In this document: one piece after another, positions 34,039-41,560 of the stretch
Numbering within the stretch: the first letter of the stretch is position 1
Layout of the letters: every line of letters starts with the position of its first letter
Assembly (NCBI RefSeq): GCF_014384745.1
Contig: NZ_JACRSO010000006.1
Span: 62,001 to 126,000 of the forward strand
Origin: Luoshenia tenuis
Lineage (GTDB): Bacteria > Bacillota > Clostridia > Christensenellales > GCA-900066905
Reading direction: 5' to 3'
DNA: 64,000 nucleotides
Program-made: the position numbers and the translations under genes
The notes under the pieces: generated by a model
Told to the model about the DNA's origin: nothing
The model's input: the letters and a program-made list of their open reading frames with translations, nothing else
The model's database searches: none

Positions 34039-35193
34039 ATGGATAATTTGGCCGCCCTGCAAAGGCAGGGGATGATCGGCGGCATGGCGCTGTGGATGGC
34101 GCTGATCGGATGGATCGTGATCCGCAACGCCTGGCGGCGGCAAACATCCTTGGAACGCGCGTTTTTAGAGGAAGCGCGCATGGGCAACTGGCGCCGGGCT
34201 TTGTACCAACTGCTGCCCGGCCTGGGTGCGGGGGCGCTGGCTTCGCTGTTGATGGGATGGCTGGAAATAGAACTCGATATTTCCCAGGCTATGTTCTTCT
34301 CGGCCGCGGCCATCATACTGTCCCTGTTTCGCGCATTTCGCTATTGCGGTTACCTCTATGGCGGGGCGCTGGTGCACGCCATGTCCTATAGCGGGGCCAC
34401 GGCGTATCAGCCCGATGCAGTGGTTTTGGTATGCGCGGTCCTTTGCTTTTGTGAGGGAGCGTTGTGCCTGGCTACGGCGCAGTTTAACCGTATCCCGGTT
34501 TTGCATGATGCGGGGCACAGCCGGGCTGGCGCGGGCTGCGTAGCGGATATTAACTGGCCGGTGCCCTGCCTGATCGGGCTGGCAGGCGGCGGGCTGGGGC
34601 CGATGCTGTTTATAACCGGGAGCTTTTACCAAGGGGCGCTTACCCCATACCGGGAAAGGATGCAGGTCAGGGGAGCTGTGCAGGCGGTAGGGGGACTTGT
34701 GCTGCTGTTGTTGGCCCTGTGGCTGCGCGCACAACCGGCGGCGCTGTACGGCCTGCATGTGGCGTTACTTTTACTGGTAGAGGGTGCGCAATATTATACG
34801 GCACATGCGCCGGTGTTGACAGAGGCGGACCTGCCGCCGCGCAGAGGGCTGCAGATCCTGCACACGCTGGAAAAGGGCCCGGCGCGCCGGATGGGGCTTA
34901 AAACGGGAGACATTTTGCTGGAGTTAAACGGACGCGCTGTCAATAGCGAGCGGATGCTGGAGGAGATCATGGCGCCCGCCCTGCCGGTCGTCTGGGCAAA
35001 GTGGCGGCGCGGGGAGCGCGAAATGGAGGGCGAGCAGCGCAGCTATAAAGACCCGTATGAAGATCTGGGCATTATCGCCCTGCCGGTACAGACCGGGCAT
35101 TTTTACCGCCAGGAGGCGGGCGGTGGATTGCTTAACGCGTTTTTTGCCTGGCTGAACCAGCGCAGAAGCGTAAAGAATAGATCAAAAGAATAA
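34039..35193 (+). CDS. Multi-pass membrane protein with C-terminal PDZ domain (MinJ-like)
   Basis: 384 residues. Six to eight hydrophobic segments fill the first about 260 residues. A PDZ-like domain (about 275-345) follows, with ILHTLEKGPARRMGLKTGDILLELNGRAV. It lies 15 bp after the S41 protease. In Bacillus the same arrangement is ctpB-minJ, where MinJ links DivIVA to MinD at cell poles; that match is based on architecture and gene order, since the membrane part is poorly conserved. An alternative is a PDZ adaptor for the neighbouring protease. Confidence 0.65.
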   Translation: MDNLAALQRQGMIGGMALWMALIGWIVIRNAWRRQTSLERAFLEEARMGNWRRALYQLLPGLGAGALASLLMGWLEIELDISQAMFFSAAAIILSLFRAFRYCGYLYGGALVHAMSYSGATAYQPDAVVLVCAVLCFCEGALCLATAQFNRIPVLHDAGHSRAGAGCVADINWPVPCLIGLAGGGLGPMLFITGSFYQGALTPYRERMQVRGAVQAVGGLVLLLLALWLRAQPAALYGLHVALLLLVEGAQYYTAHAPVLTEADLPPRRGLQILHTLEKGPARRMGLKTGDILLELNGRAVNSERMLEEIMAPALPVVWAKWRRGEREMEGEQRSYKDPYEDLGIIALPVQTGHFYRQEAGGGLLNAFFAWLNQRRSVKNRSKE

Positions 35194-35208
35194 GGGAGGA
35201 AGTTTGTT

Positions 35209-35469
35209 ATGGAAAAGAGAATCGGCGTGGTGGGGATCGTAGTGGAAAATCGGGAGAAAAGCGCGGGTTATGTCAACGAGATCCTGTCGGACTACGGGGA
35301 GATGATCGTGGGGCGCATGGGGATTCCCTATCATAAGCGCGGCGTTTCGGTGATCTCCATCATCGTGGAAGGCTCGGTCGATCAGATTCAGGAAGTGCGC
35401 CAGAAACTTTCTGAGGTACCGGAGGTGACCGTGGAAGCGGCGCTGACCCGAGAGGCCTTTGACGATTAA
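35209..35469 (+). CDS. TM1266-family iron-only hydrogenase system putative regulator
   Basis: 86 residues, full length. It resembles TM1266 throughout: KRIGVVGIVVENREKSA, the NEILSDYGEMIVGRMGIPY centre and GVSVISIIVEGSVDQIQEV. The fold is ACT-like. Family members occur next to [FeFe]-hydrogenase maturation genes and are proposed regulators, with no proven biochemistry. No hydrogenase or hydEFG gene is in this window; its downstream neighbour is an ECF S component. GGAGG is upstream of the ATG. Confidence 0.85.
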   Translation: MEKRIGVVGIVVENREKSAGYVNEILSDYGEMIVGRMGIPYHKRGVSVISIIVEGSVDQIQEVRQKLSEVPEVTVEAALTREAFDD

Positions 35470-35487
35470 AAGGAGAGAGGAAACCTG

Positions 35488-36042
35488 ATGCACCAGTACA
35501 GCCGTGCAGATAACAGAAAGAAGATACAATGGGTAACGCGCACGGCGCTGTTGCTGGCGCTGGCGTTGCTCTTCCAAAGCCTGCGGTTGATCTTTCCAGG
35601 GATACCGGCAGGCGTCAATCAATTTTTGGTGGGGACGCTGGTCAATCTGTGTCTGATGCTGGCCGCGATGCTGGCGGGGGCCTGGTCGGGCATTGCGATT
35701 TCGGTAATCGCCCCGGTCGTGGCGTTTATGCAGGGCGGCGCGCCGTTTATCTGGATGGTGCCGCTGATCGCCGCTGGCAATGCGGCCCTGGTGCTCGGCA
35801 CGGTTTTGCTGGGGCGCAAGGCGGCCTGGGTGGGCGTGGCGCTGGGGGCGTTGGCGAAATTCGTGATTCTCTACTGGGGGATCGTGGCCATAGGTATTCC
35901 CCTGTTCGGCGTGCCGAAACAGGCGGCGGCGCTTCTTTCATTTTCGTTCAGCTGGCCGCAGCTGGTAACGGCCGCACTGGGGGGCGCGCTTGCCCTGGGC
36001 ATAAAGCCGCTGCTGATGCGCGCGGTGGAAGTGGACAAGTAA
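35488..36042 (+). CDS. ECF transporter S component
   Basis: 184 residues with about six membrane helices. The N-terminal basic segment RKKIQWVTRTALLLALALLFQSL, split as a charged run followed by hydrophobic helix 1, resembles ECF S components of the energy-coupling factor vitamin transporters. The helix 1 Ala-rich pattern would dock onto EcfT. Substrate is not determinable: no riboswitch precedes it and EcfA/EcfT are not in the window. It lies 18 bp after the TM1266-like gene, suggesting co-transcription. Confidence 0.75.
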   Translation: MHQYSRADNRKKIQWVTRTALLLALALLFQSLRLIFPGIPAGVNQFLVGTLVNLCLMLAAMLAGAWSGIAISVIAPVVAFMQGGAPFIWMVPLIAAGNAALVLGTVLLGRKAAWVGVALGALAKFVILYWGIVAIGIPLFGVPKQAAALLSFSFSWPQLVTAALGGALALGIKPLLMRAVEVDK

Positions 36043-36066
36043 ATTACCGCAACTTTTGAGGAACGC

Positions 36067-36097
36067 TGAAGGCCTCCCTGTAGCAGGGAGGCCTTCA
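36067..36097 (+). terminator. Hairpin after the ECF S component gene
   Basis: A perfect 14-bp stem TGAAGGCCTCCCTG / CAGGGAGGCCTTCA with a TAG loop. It lacks a U tract, so termination strength is uncertain. Confidence 0.55.
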
Positions 36098-36255
36098 ATA
36101 TATTTACGCCACGGCCGGCTGATAGCCGTACGGGCGGAACGGAGGGGGCAACAGTAGCCTATGTTTTTGCGGGCACGAAGGTGACAGAATTAGCGGAAAT
36201 TCGTCATATACTAGGGAGGGAGCAAGGCATTTACAAATCCGCGGGAGGGGTAAAG

Positions 36256-36507
36256 ATGACGAACCGTATCACAAATCCGCAAGACCAATGGGAAAGGGAA
36301 AACGCGACAGATAGCGGGGAAGAAGCGAGCAGGGACGCTCTTTTTCAGGGCATTTTAACGCTGGCAGCCCGCGAACAGGCGAAAAGGGAGGATCAGCAGG
36401 AGATCCTCAGACTTTCCCGGGCGCTGTATCCGCTCTTGCCCGCATGCCAACAGGGGCAGCTTTGCAGAATCTTGAGGGCGTTGGGGATCGCCTTTACGCT
36501 GGAATAG
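36256..36507 (+). CDS. Hypothetical protein (83 aa)
   Basis: A small, charged, cysteine-containing protein with no recognised domain. The second half is predicted helical (EEASRDALFQGILTLAAR, LRLSRALYPLLPACQQG). ATG 36256 is chosen because GGGAGGGG lies five bases upstream, and because a TATACT -10-like element at 36207-36212 falls inside the longer open frame that begins at 36181. It is convergent with the cysteine desulfurase-like gene, two bases apart. Function unknown. Confidence 0.55.
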   Translation: MTNRITNPQDQWERENATDSGEEASRDALFQGILTLAAREQAKREDQQEILRLSRALYPLLPACQQGQLCRILRALGIAFTLE

Positions 36508-36509
36508 GG

Positions 36510-37655
36510 TCAGCCAAGCTGCCCGGCGATCCGCCCCACGGCCAACAGGCACTGCTCGATCTCCTGTCGGGTGGTCGCCCAACCGACGCTCAGACGAATG
36601 GCGCCCTGATTCTCCGTGCCTAAGAAGCGGTGCACCAGCGGCGCACAATGCATGCCCGCCCGGCAGGCGATGTTGTAATCCCGGTCCAGCAGATCGGCCA
36701 CCTCGCCGGAATCCACCTGGCCCAGATTAAAGGCGACGACGCCGGCCCGCCCGGCTAGCCCCTCCGGCGTATAGACATGGATGCCGGGGATATCCCGCAG
36801 CCCGCTGGCCAAAAGGTCCGCATGGAAGGCCTGCTGGGCGTGCAGCTCGTCTGCATGCGCCTGCAAAAAGCGTACCCCGGCCAGCAGCCCGGCGATACCC
36901 GGCAGATTCAGCGTGCCGGATTCCAGGCGGTCGGGCATATCGTCTGGCTGCAGCATCAGCTGTGATTCGGAGCCTGTACCGCCCTGGCGCACGGGGGCGA
37001 GCATCAATCCCTCCCGGACATAAAGCACGCCTGTGCCCTGAGGCCCCAGTAGTCCCTTATGCCCGGGCATGGCCACAAGGTCGGCCTGGAGCTGTTCCAC
37101 ATCAAGGGGCAGATGGCCGGCTGCCTGCGCTCCATCTACCAGACAGAGCGCGCCGTGGGCGTGGCTGAGCTGGACGATCTGGGATACGGGCTGAATACGC
37201 CCGGTCACGTTGGAAACGTAATTGACCACGACAAGGCGGGTATTGGGGCGCAGGACACTTGCGATGTCCTCGGGATGGATGCGTCCATCCTCCCGGGGCG
37301 CGACCAGGCTTAGGCTGATCTGCCCCCGTTTTTCCAGGGTGTGCAGCGGGCGCAGCACGGAATTATGCTCGTAATAGGTGGTGACCACGTGATCCCCTGC
37401 GCGCAGTACCCCGCCGATAGCGGTATTCAGCGCATCTGTACAGTTCAGGCAAAAGATGATCTGGAACGGATCGGGCGCGTTGAGGTATTGGGCAAGGGCC
37501 TCGCGTGCCTGCATCACCAGGCTTCCAGCGGCGATGGAGAGCCGGTGGCCGCTGCGGCCGGGGTTGGCGCCGCAATAGCGCATGGTGTTGGCCACGGCGC
37601 GTACCACCGCATCAGGCTTTGGAAAACTGGTGGCCGCATAGTCGAGATAGATCAT
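36510..37655 (-). CDS. Cysteine desulfurase-like aminotransferase class V protein
   Basis: 381 residues, fold-type I PLP enzyme. It begins IYLDYAATSFPKP. It shows the PLP-facing His in TTYYEHNSVLRP, DGAQAAGH (Asp and Gln) and the Schiff-base Lys in MPGHKGLLGPQGTG. The candidate persulfide Cys is in CRAGMHCAPLVH. This belongs to the NifS-related subgroup (TIGR01977-like) that is frequently found beside DUF3343 genes, as it is here in divergent orientation. It likely releases sulfur or selenium from cysteine or selenocysteine for a dedicated acceptor (inference) rather than for general Fe-S assembly. Confidence 0.88.
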   Translation of the reverse strand: MIYLDYAATSFPKPDAVVRAVANTMRYCGANPGRSGHRLSIAAGSLVMQAREALAQYLNAPDPFQIIFCLNCTDALNTAIGGVLRAGDHVVTTYYEHNSVLRPLHTLEKRGQISLSLVAPREDGRIHPEDIASVLRPNTRLVVVNYVSNVTGRIQPVSQIVQLSHAHGALCLVDGAQAAGHLPLDVEQLQADLVAMPGHKGLLGPQGTGVLYVREGLMLAPVRQGGTGSESQLMLQPDDMPDRLESGTLNLPGIAGLLAGVRFLQAHADELHAQQAFHADLLASGLRDIPGIHVYTPEGLAGRAGVVAFNLGQVDSGEVADLLDRDYNIACRAGMHCAPLVHRFLGTENQGAIRLSVGWATTRQEIEQCLLAVGRIAGQLG

Positions 37656-37750
37656 AAAGGTTCCCCCTTCACAGTTTAATGATCGGCTTCATAAGCTATA
37701 TTATTCGACGGACGGCGGGAATGCGCCGTAAAAGGGGAGGAATCGTAAAA

Positions 37751-38032
37751 ATGATTAGAGATCATTATGGCCTGGCGGCGTTCCGCTCTCGCCAGCAGGC
37801 GATCTATTTTGCCAACCAGCTCCAGCGCGCGGGGGTGCGCGCCTCTACGGTGAATACGCCCCGGGAAGTATCGCTGGGATGCGGGATATCGGTACGCTTT
37901 GACCCTGGACAGATGGCTAAGGCCCAGAGCCTGCTGCGCCGCACCAACCCGACGACCCTGATCGGCCTGTATGACGCGACCCGGGACGAGCGCAGCGTTG
38001 CGCTCAAACGGGTCAGCACCTCCAGTTTTTAG
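37751..38032 (+). CDS. DUF3343 (putative Se/S carrier-like) protein
   Basis: 93 residues from the ATG at 37751, where family homology begins; GGGGAGG lies 10 bases upstream. The pattern fits DUF3343: an N-terminal RSRQQAIYFANQLQRAGVRA helix, then the TPREVSLGCGISVRFD block with the conserved Cys-Gly that is the proposed sulfur or selenium acceptor. The N-terminus differs from the usual aliphatic start. It is divergent from a cysteine desulfurase-like gene by 95 bp, the partnership seen in many anaerobes. Confidence 0.75.
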   Translation: MIRDHYGLAAFRSRQQAIYFANQLQRAGVRASTVNTPREVSLGCGISVRFDPGQMAKAQSLLRRTNPTTLIGLYDATRDERSVALKRVSTSSF

Positions 38033-38112
38033 CAGGCTGGCAGGGGGTTGAAGTGGCGCCCCCCTTTGCCGTATACTATACTTAAATGTAAGATACGGAG
38101 GAAAAGGGGAAG

Positions 38113-38757
38113 ATGAACGAGGCGCAGCGCTATAAAGCGATATTGGATACGCTGGCAAAGACCTATCCGGACGCCAAGCCGGGCTTGCATTTCAGCAGCC
38201 CGTTTGAACTGCTGATCGCGACGATCCTTTCGGCCCAGTGTACGGATAAAAGGGTCAATCAGGTAACACAGGTGCTGTTTCGAGATTATCCGGATGCACA
38301 GGCGATCGCGCAAATGCCATCAAACGTGCTGGAGGATTACATCCACAGCTGCGGCGTATATAAAAATAAGGCCCGCAATATCCTGGCCACCTGCAAGATT
38401 TTGGTGGAGCAGTACGGCGGACAGGTCCCTAAGACCATGGAGGAGTTGACGAAGCTGCCCGGCGTTGGCCGCAAGACCGCAAATGTGGTGATGAGCAATG
38501 CCTTCGGCATCGACGCGATAGCGGTGGATACCCATGTGTTCAGGGTCTCGAACCGGCTGGGGCTGGCCCATGCCGCCAATGTGGAAAAGACGGAGGAGGA
38601 CCTGATGCGCAATATCCCCAAAGAGCAATGGTCCATCGCCCATCACTGGATCATCACCCATGGCCGGCAGGTCTGCTCGGCCCGCAAACCCAAGTGTGAC
38701 CAGTGCCCGTTGCAGGCCGAGTGTGAATACTACAGCGCCGCACAACAGGCGGGTTAA
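38113..38757 (+). CDS. nth: Endonuclease III
   Basis: 214 residues, full length. It has LSAQCTDKRVNQVT (near residue 43), the helix-hairpin-helix LPGVGRKTANVV with catalytic Lys near 120, the catalytic Asp in VDTHVFRVSNRLG and the C-terminal 4Fe-4S ligands C-x6-C-x2-C-x5-C (CSARKPKCDQCPLQAEC). It removes oxidised pyrimidines and nicks the abasic site. GAGGAAAAGGGG is upstream. The gene is followed by a strong terminator. Confidence 0.97.
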   Translation: MNEAQRYKAILDTLAKTYPDAKPGLHFSSPFELLIATILSAQCTDKRVNQVTQVLFRDYPDAQAIAQMPSNVLEDYIHSCGVYKNKARNILATCKILVEQYGGQVPKTMEELTKLPGVGRKTANVVMSNAFGIDAIAVDTHVFRVSNRLGLAHAANVEKTEEDLMRNIPKEQWSIAHHWIITHGRQVCSARKPKCDQCPLQAECEYYSAAQQAG

Positions 38758-38775
38758 GCAGTAAATATAAGGCAT

Positions 38776-38816
38776 AAAAAGCAGGTTGGCCCAGTGGGGG
38801 CGAATCTGCTTTTTTT
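38776..38816 (+). terminator. Intrinsic terminator after nth
   Basis: A 12-bp stem AAAAAGCAGGTT / AATCTGCTTTTT (one wobble), a 15-base loop and a T run. Confidence 0.75.
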
Positions 38817-38866
38817 ATAAGCGGCCGGAGTTTTGGTTCCAAACAGTTTGTTTTTCGGGGCGCGCA

Positions 38867-38875
38867 TGCTATAAT
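38867..38875 (+). promoter_or_regulatory. Extended -10 promoter of obgE-yhbY
   Basis: TGC-TATAAT, 111 bases upstream of obgE, with a weak TTGTTT 16 bp before the hexamer. Confidence 0.55.
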
Positions 38876-38985
38876 GAAAAAACTGCAACACGCGGTAAAT
38901 CCTACATTTAACGCATAATCCTGCCCCGAAAACGAAACCTAGGGGCAGATGGATAAAGACGCGCAAGGGCGTAAGGAGACGAAAG

Positions 38986-40248
38986 ATGTTTGTAGATAAG
39001 GCGAAGATCATGATCCAGGCGGGTAAGGGCGGCGACGGCGCCGTGGCCTTCCACCGTGAAAAATACGTTTCCCGCGGCGGCCCGGATGGGGGCGACGGCG
39101 GGAATGGCGGCAGCATTATTTTTGAGGCGAAGGGCAATATGCATACGCTGCTGGACTTCCGCTATCACCGCAAATTCAAGGCGACCGCCGGAGAAAATGG
39201 CCGCGGCGGAAATATGAGCGGCAGGCGGGGCGAGGATCTGGTGATCTACGTGCCGCCGGGCACGGTCGTCAAGGATGAGCAGGGGCGGATCATCGCGGAC
39301 CTGTTCCGCGAGGGAGAGCGGCGCTTGGTGCTGCGCGGCGGGCGCGGCGGCAGGGGCAACGCCCGGTTTGCCACCCCCACCAGGCAGGCGCCGCGCTTTG
39401 CCCAGCCGGGCGAAAAGACGGTGGAATATACCGTAACGCTGGAGCTAAAGACCATTGCGGACGTGGGGCTGATCGGCTTCCCCAACGTGGGCAAGTCCAC
39501 GATACTCTCCGTGGTTTCCGCCGCGCGGCCCAAGATCGCGGATTACCACTTTACCACCCTATCCCCCAATCTAGGGGTGGTGAAGGTGGACTCCCACTCT
39601 TTTGTCATGGCAGATATCCCGGGCCTGATCGAGGGGGCGCACGAGGGCATGGGATTGGGGCACGACTTTTTGCGCCATGTGGAGCGCACGCGCCTGCTGG
39701 TGCACGTGATAGACGTGAGCGGCTGGGAGGGGCGCGACCCTGTGGAGGATTTTGAAAAGATCAATGCTGAGCTGACCCAGTTCAGCGACGAGCTGGCCGG
39801 CCGCCCGCAGATCGCCGTGGCCAACAAGAGCGACTTGCCGGACGCCGACGAGCACTTTGAAGCGCTTAATGCCCACCTCGATCCGTTGGGGATCCCGCTA
39901 TTCAAGCTCTCCGCGGCGACGCACCAGGGCTTTGAACCGCTGCTGCGGGAGATCGTTCGCCAGCTGGAGGCGCTGCCGCCGGTGCATAATTATGTGGAGC
40001 AGGAGCGAGAGCTGCTGCCGCCGGTCAAGCGGGAGCTGCAGATCACCCCGCTTGAAGAGTTCTATCTGGTGGAGGGCGACGAGGTGGAGCGGCTGATCGG
40101 CCGGGTGAACTTTGAGGACTATGACTCTATCCAGTACTTCCAGCGCCAGCTGCGGGACATGGGCGTGATCGACGCGCTGAAGGCCGCAGGCGCGGGGGAA
40201 GGCGATACCATCCGCATCGAAGAGATGGAATTTGACTTTGTAGAATAA
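38986..40248 (+). CDS. obgE: GTPase Obg (CgtA)
   Basis: 420 residues. It has the Gly-rich Obg domain (residues 1-158; GGKGGDGAV-like AGKGGDGAVAFHREK, GGRGGRGNARFATP), a G domain with G1 GFPNVGKST, G3 DIPGL and G4 NKSD, and a C-terminal OCT domain (LEEFYLVEGDEVERLIGRV). It acts in late 50S ribosome assembly and stress signalling. The C-terminal extension found in some Clostridia is short here. It is followed 19 bp later by yhbY. Confidence 0.97.
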   Translation: MFVDKAKIMIQAGKGGDGAVAFHREKYVSRGGPDGGDGGNGGSIIFEAKGNMHTLLDFRYHRKFKATAGENGRGGNMSGRRGEDLVIYVPPGTVVKDEQGRIIADLFREGERRLVLRGGRGGRGNARFATPTRQAPRFAQPGEKTVEYTVTLELKTIADVGLIGFPNVGKSTILSVVSAARPKIADYHFTTLSPNLGVVKVDSHSFVMADIPGLIEGAHEGMGLGHDFLRHVERTRLLVHVIDVSGWEGRDPVEDFEKINAELTQFSDELAGRPQIAVANKSDLPDADEHFEALNAHLDPLGIPLFKLSAATHQGFEPLLREIVRQLEALPPVHNYVEQERELLPPVKRELQITPLEEFYLVEGDEVERLIGRVNFEDYDSIQYFQRQLRDMGVIDALKAAGAGEGDTIRIEEMEFDFVE

Positions 40249-40267
40249 AGACGTAAGGAGTAAAAAG

Positions 40268-40555
40268 ATGATTACCAGTAAACAGCGCAGCGCTTTGCGG
40301 GCCATGGCCAACGACATGCAGCCCATTTTCCAGTTGGGCAAGGGCGGCATTACCGAGAATTTCATCAAACAGGTGGACGAGGCGCTGGAGGCCCGGGAGC
40401 TGATCAAGATCACGATCCTGCGCAATTCTGACAGTGATGCGCGTAGCGCCTGCGACGAGCTGTGTGCGGCATTGGGCGCCGAACCGGTACAATCGATCGG
40501 CAATAAATTTGTGCTTTACCGCGCCAGCACCAAAAATCCGGTGATTGAGCTTTAG
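40268..40555 (+). CDS. yhbY: Ribosome assembly RNA-binding protein YhbY (CRM domain)
   Basis: 95 residues spanning a complete CRM domain: ITSKQRSALRAMAND at the start, QLGKGGITENFIKQVDEAL (GxxG-like loop) and LCAALGAEPVQSIGNKFVLYR. It associates with pre-50S particles. Its place beside obgE is conserved in Firmicutes. Its stop codon lies one base from the end of a convergent membrane-protein gene. Confidence 0.95.
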   Translation: MITSKQRSALRAMANDMQPIFQLGKGGITENFIKQVDEALEARELIKITILRNSDSDARSACDELCAALGAEPVQSIGNKFVLYRASTKNPVIEL

Positions 40556-40556
40556 C

Positions 40557-41441
40557 CTAGTTGGCGCTGCGGCCCGGGTCGCCCTGGCGGCCATTAAAGG
40601 TACACACCGCCGCCAACACCACACAGACCCCGGCGATGACCATGTAATAAATACCGTAGCGCGTCATTAGCGAAAGGGCAAGCAGCACGATGGCGCTGGT
40701 CAAATACCGCTTGGCGTGGATGGGAAGGAAGAATTCGCCCCGGTCCGGATGGCGGCGCAGAGCGGCCACCTTGAGCGCGAGCAGTTTATCCCATTCCTCA
40801 TCGGTCAAAGTCTGGCCCTGCTTTTGCAGGTAGGCGGCAAAGTCCTTGCCGTTGAGTAGGCCGATGCCGCTGGCGCTGAGGAACTCTATTTGCTCGGCCG
40901 AGAGGGCAAAACCATCCAGGCCGATCATATAACCATGGCTTGCGCCGGAGCGGCGATAGGCATGGAAGGCTTGAGCGCAGGCCTCCGGCGTCGCCTTTTG
41001 TCCGGGCAGGGTCGCGGCCAGATGCAAAAATACGGTATTATTACCCAAAGTGCCCATAACGGCGCCCGCCTGATCGCGCAGGCCGTCGATCTGAGCGGCG
41101 GATTTGAGCCAGGGCAGGGCCTGACGAAAAAAGTCTACCTCTTGGAGAAGGCGAAAGCGTGCCAGCAGGCCCTCGCGCTCCAGATCTTGCACCAGCGTTT
41201 CTTCGCGGGCGCGCAGGCGGATCGCGCGAAAGGCCAGATGTACCAGGATAAAACCCGCCAGGATGGCCAGCGCGCCAAGGGTGGATGAGATGATGCGAAA
41301 CGTCCTGAAAAACAGGATGATATAGCTGACGGCCAGTACCCCCAGGTACAGGGCGATCCGATCTATCGCCAGCCCGAGGCGGGATTTGCCCCGGTCCAGT
41401 GAGTGGCGGGTCAGGATGGCCAGCGCTTTTTTGTCGGACAA
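40557..41441 (-). CDS. Membrane protein with Mrr/NERD-like domain lacking catalytic residues
   Basis: 294 residues from a TTG at 41441, chosen because GGAGGT lies seven bases upstream; an earlier ATG frame is not supported. Two hydrophobic helices lie near residues 32-52 and 60-78, then a basic region and a soluble domain (about 100-240), and two more C-terminal helices. The soluble part has AFHAYRRSGASHGYMIGLDGFALSAEQIEFL (in two parts), GIGLLNGKDFAAYL, resembling the second half of Mrr-type restriction-endonuclease folds. The D/E-QxK nuclease triad is not visible, so it may be a sensor or scaffold. It separates obgE-yhbY from nadD, which is unusual for that cluster. Confidence 0.55.
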   Translation of the reverse strand: MSDKKALAILTRHSLDRGKSRLGLAIDRIALYLGVLAVSYIILFFRTFRIISSTLGALAILAGFILVHLAFRAIRLRAREETLVQDLEREGLLARFRLLQEVDFFRQALPWLKSAAQIDGLRDQAGAVMGTLGNNTVFLHLAATLPGQKATPEACAQAFHAYRRSGASHGYMIGLDGFALSAEQIEFLSASGIGLLNGKDFAAYLQKQGQTLTDEEWDKLLALKVAALRRHPDRGEFFLPIHAKRYLTSAIVLLALSLMTRYGIYYMVIAGVCVVLAAVCTFNGRQGDPGRSAN

Positions 41442-41560
41442 GTGAGTCACCTCCCATAAATGCAAGTATGGCCAACGTGACCCAGATTTATCCAAATCCC
41501 CTATCGCCAAATGCGCAAATTGGGGTATAATTGCAGTATAAAGTGAGATGGAGCAAGAGC

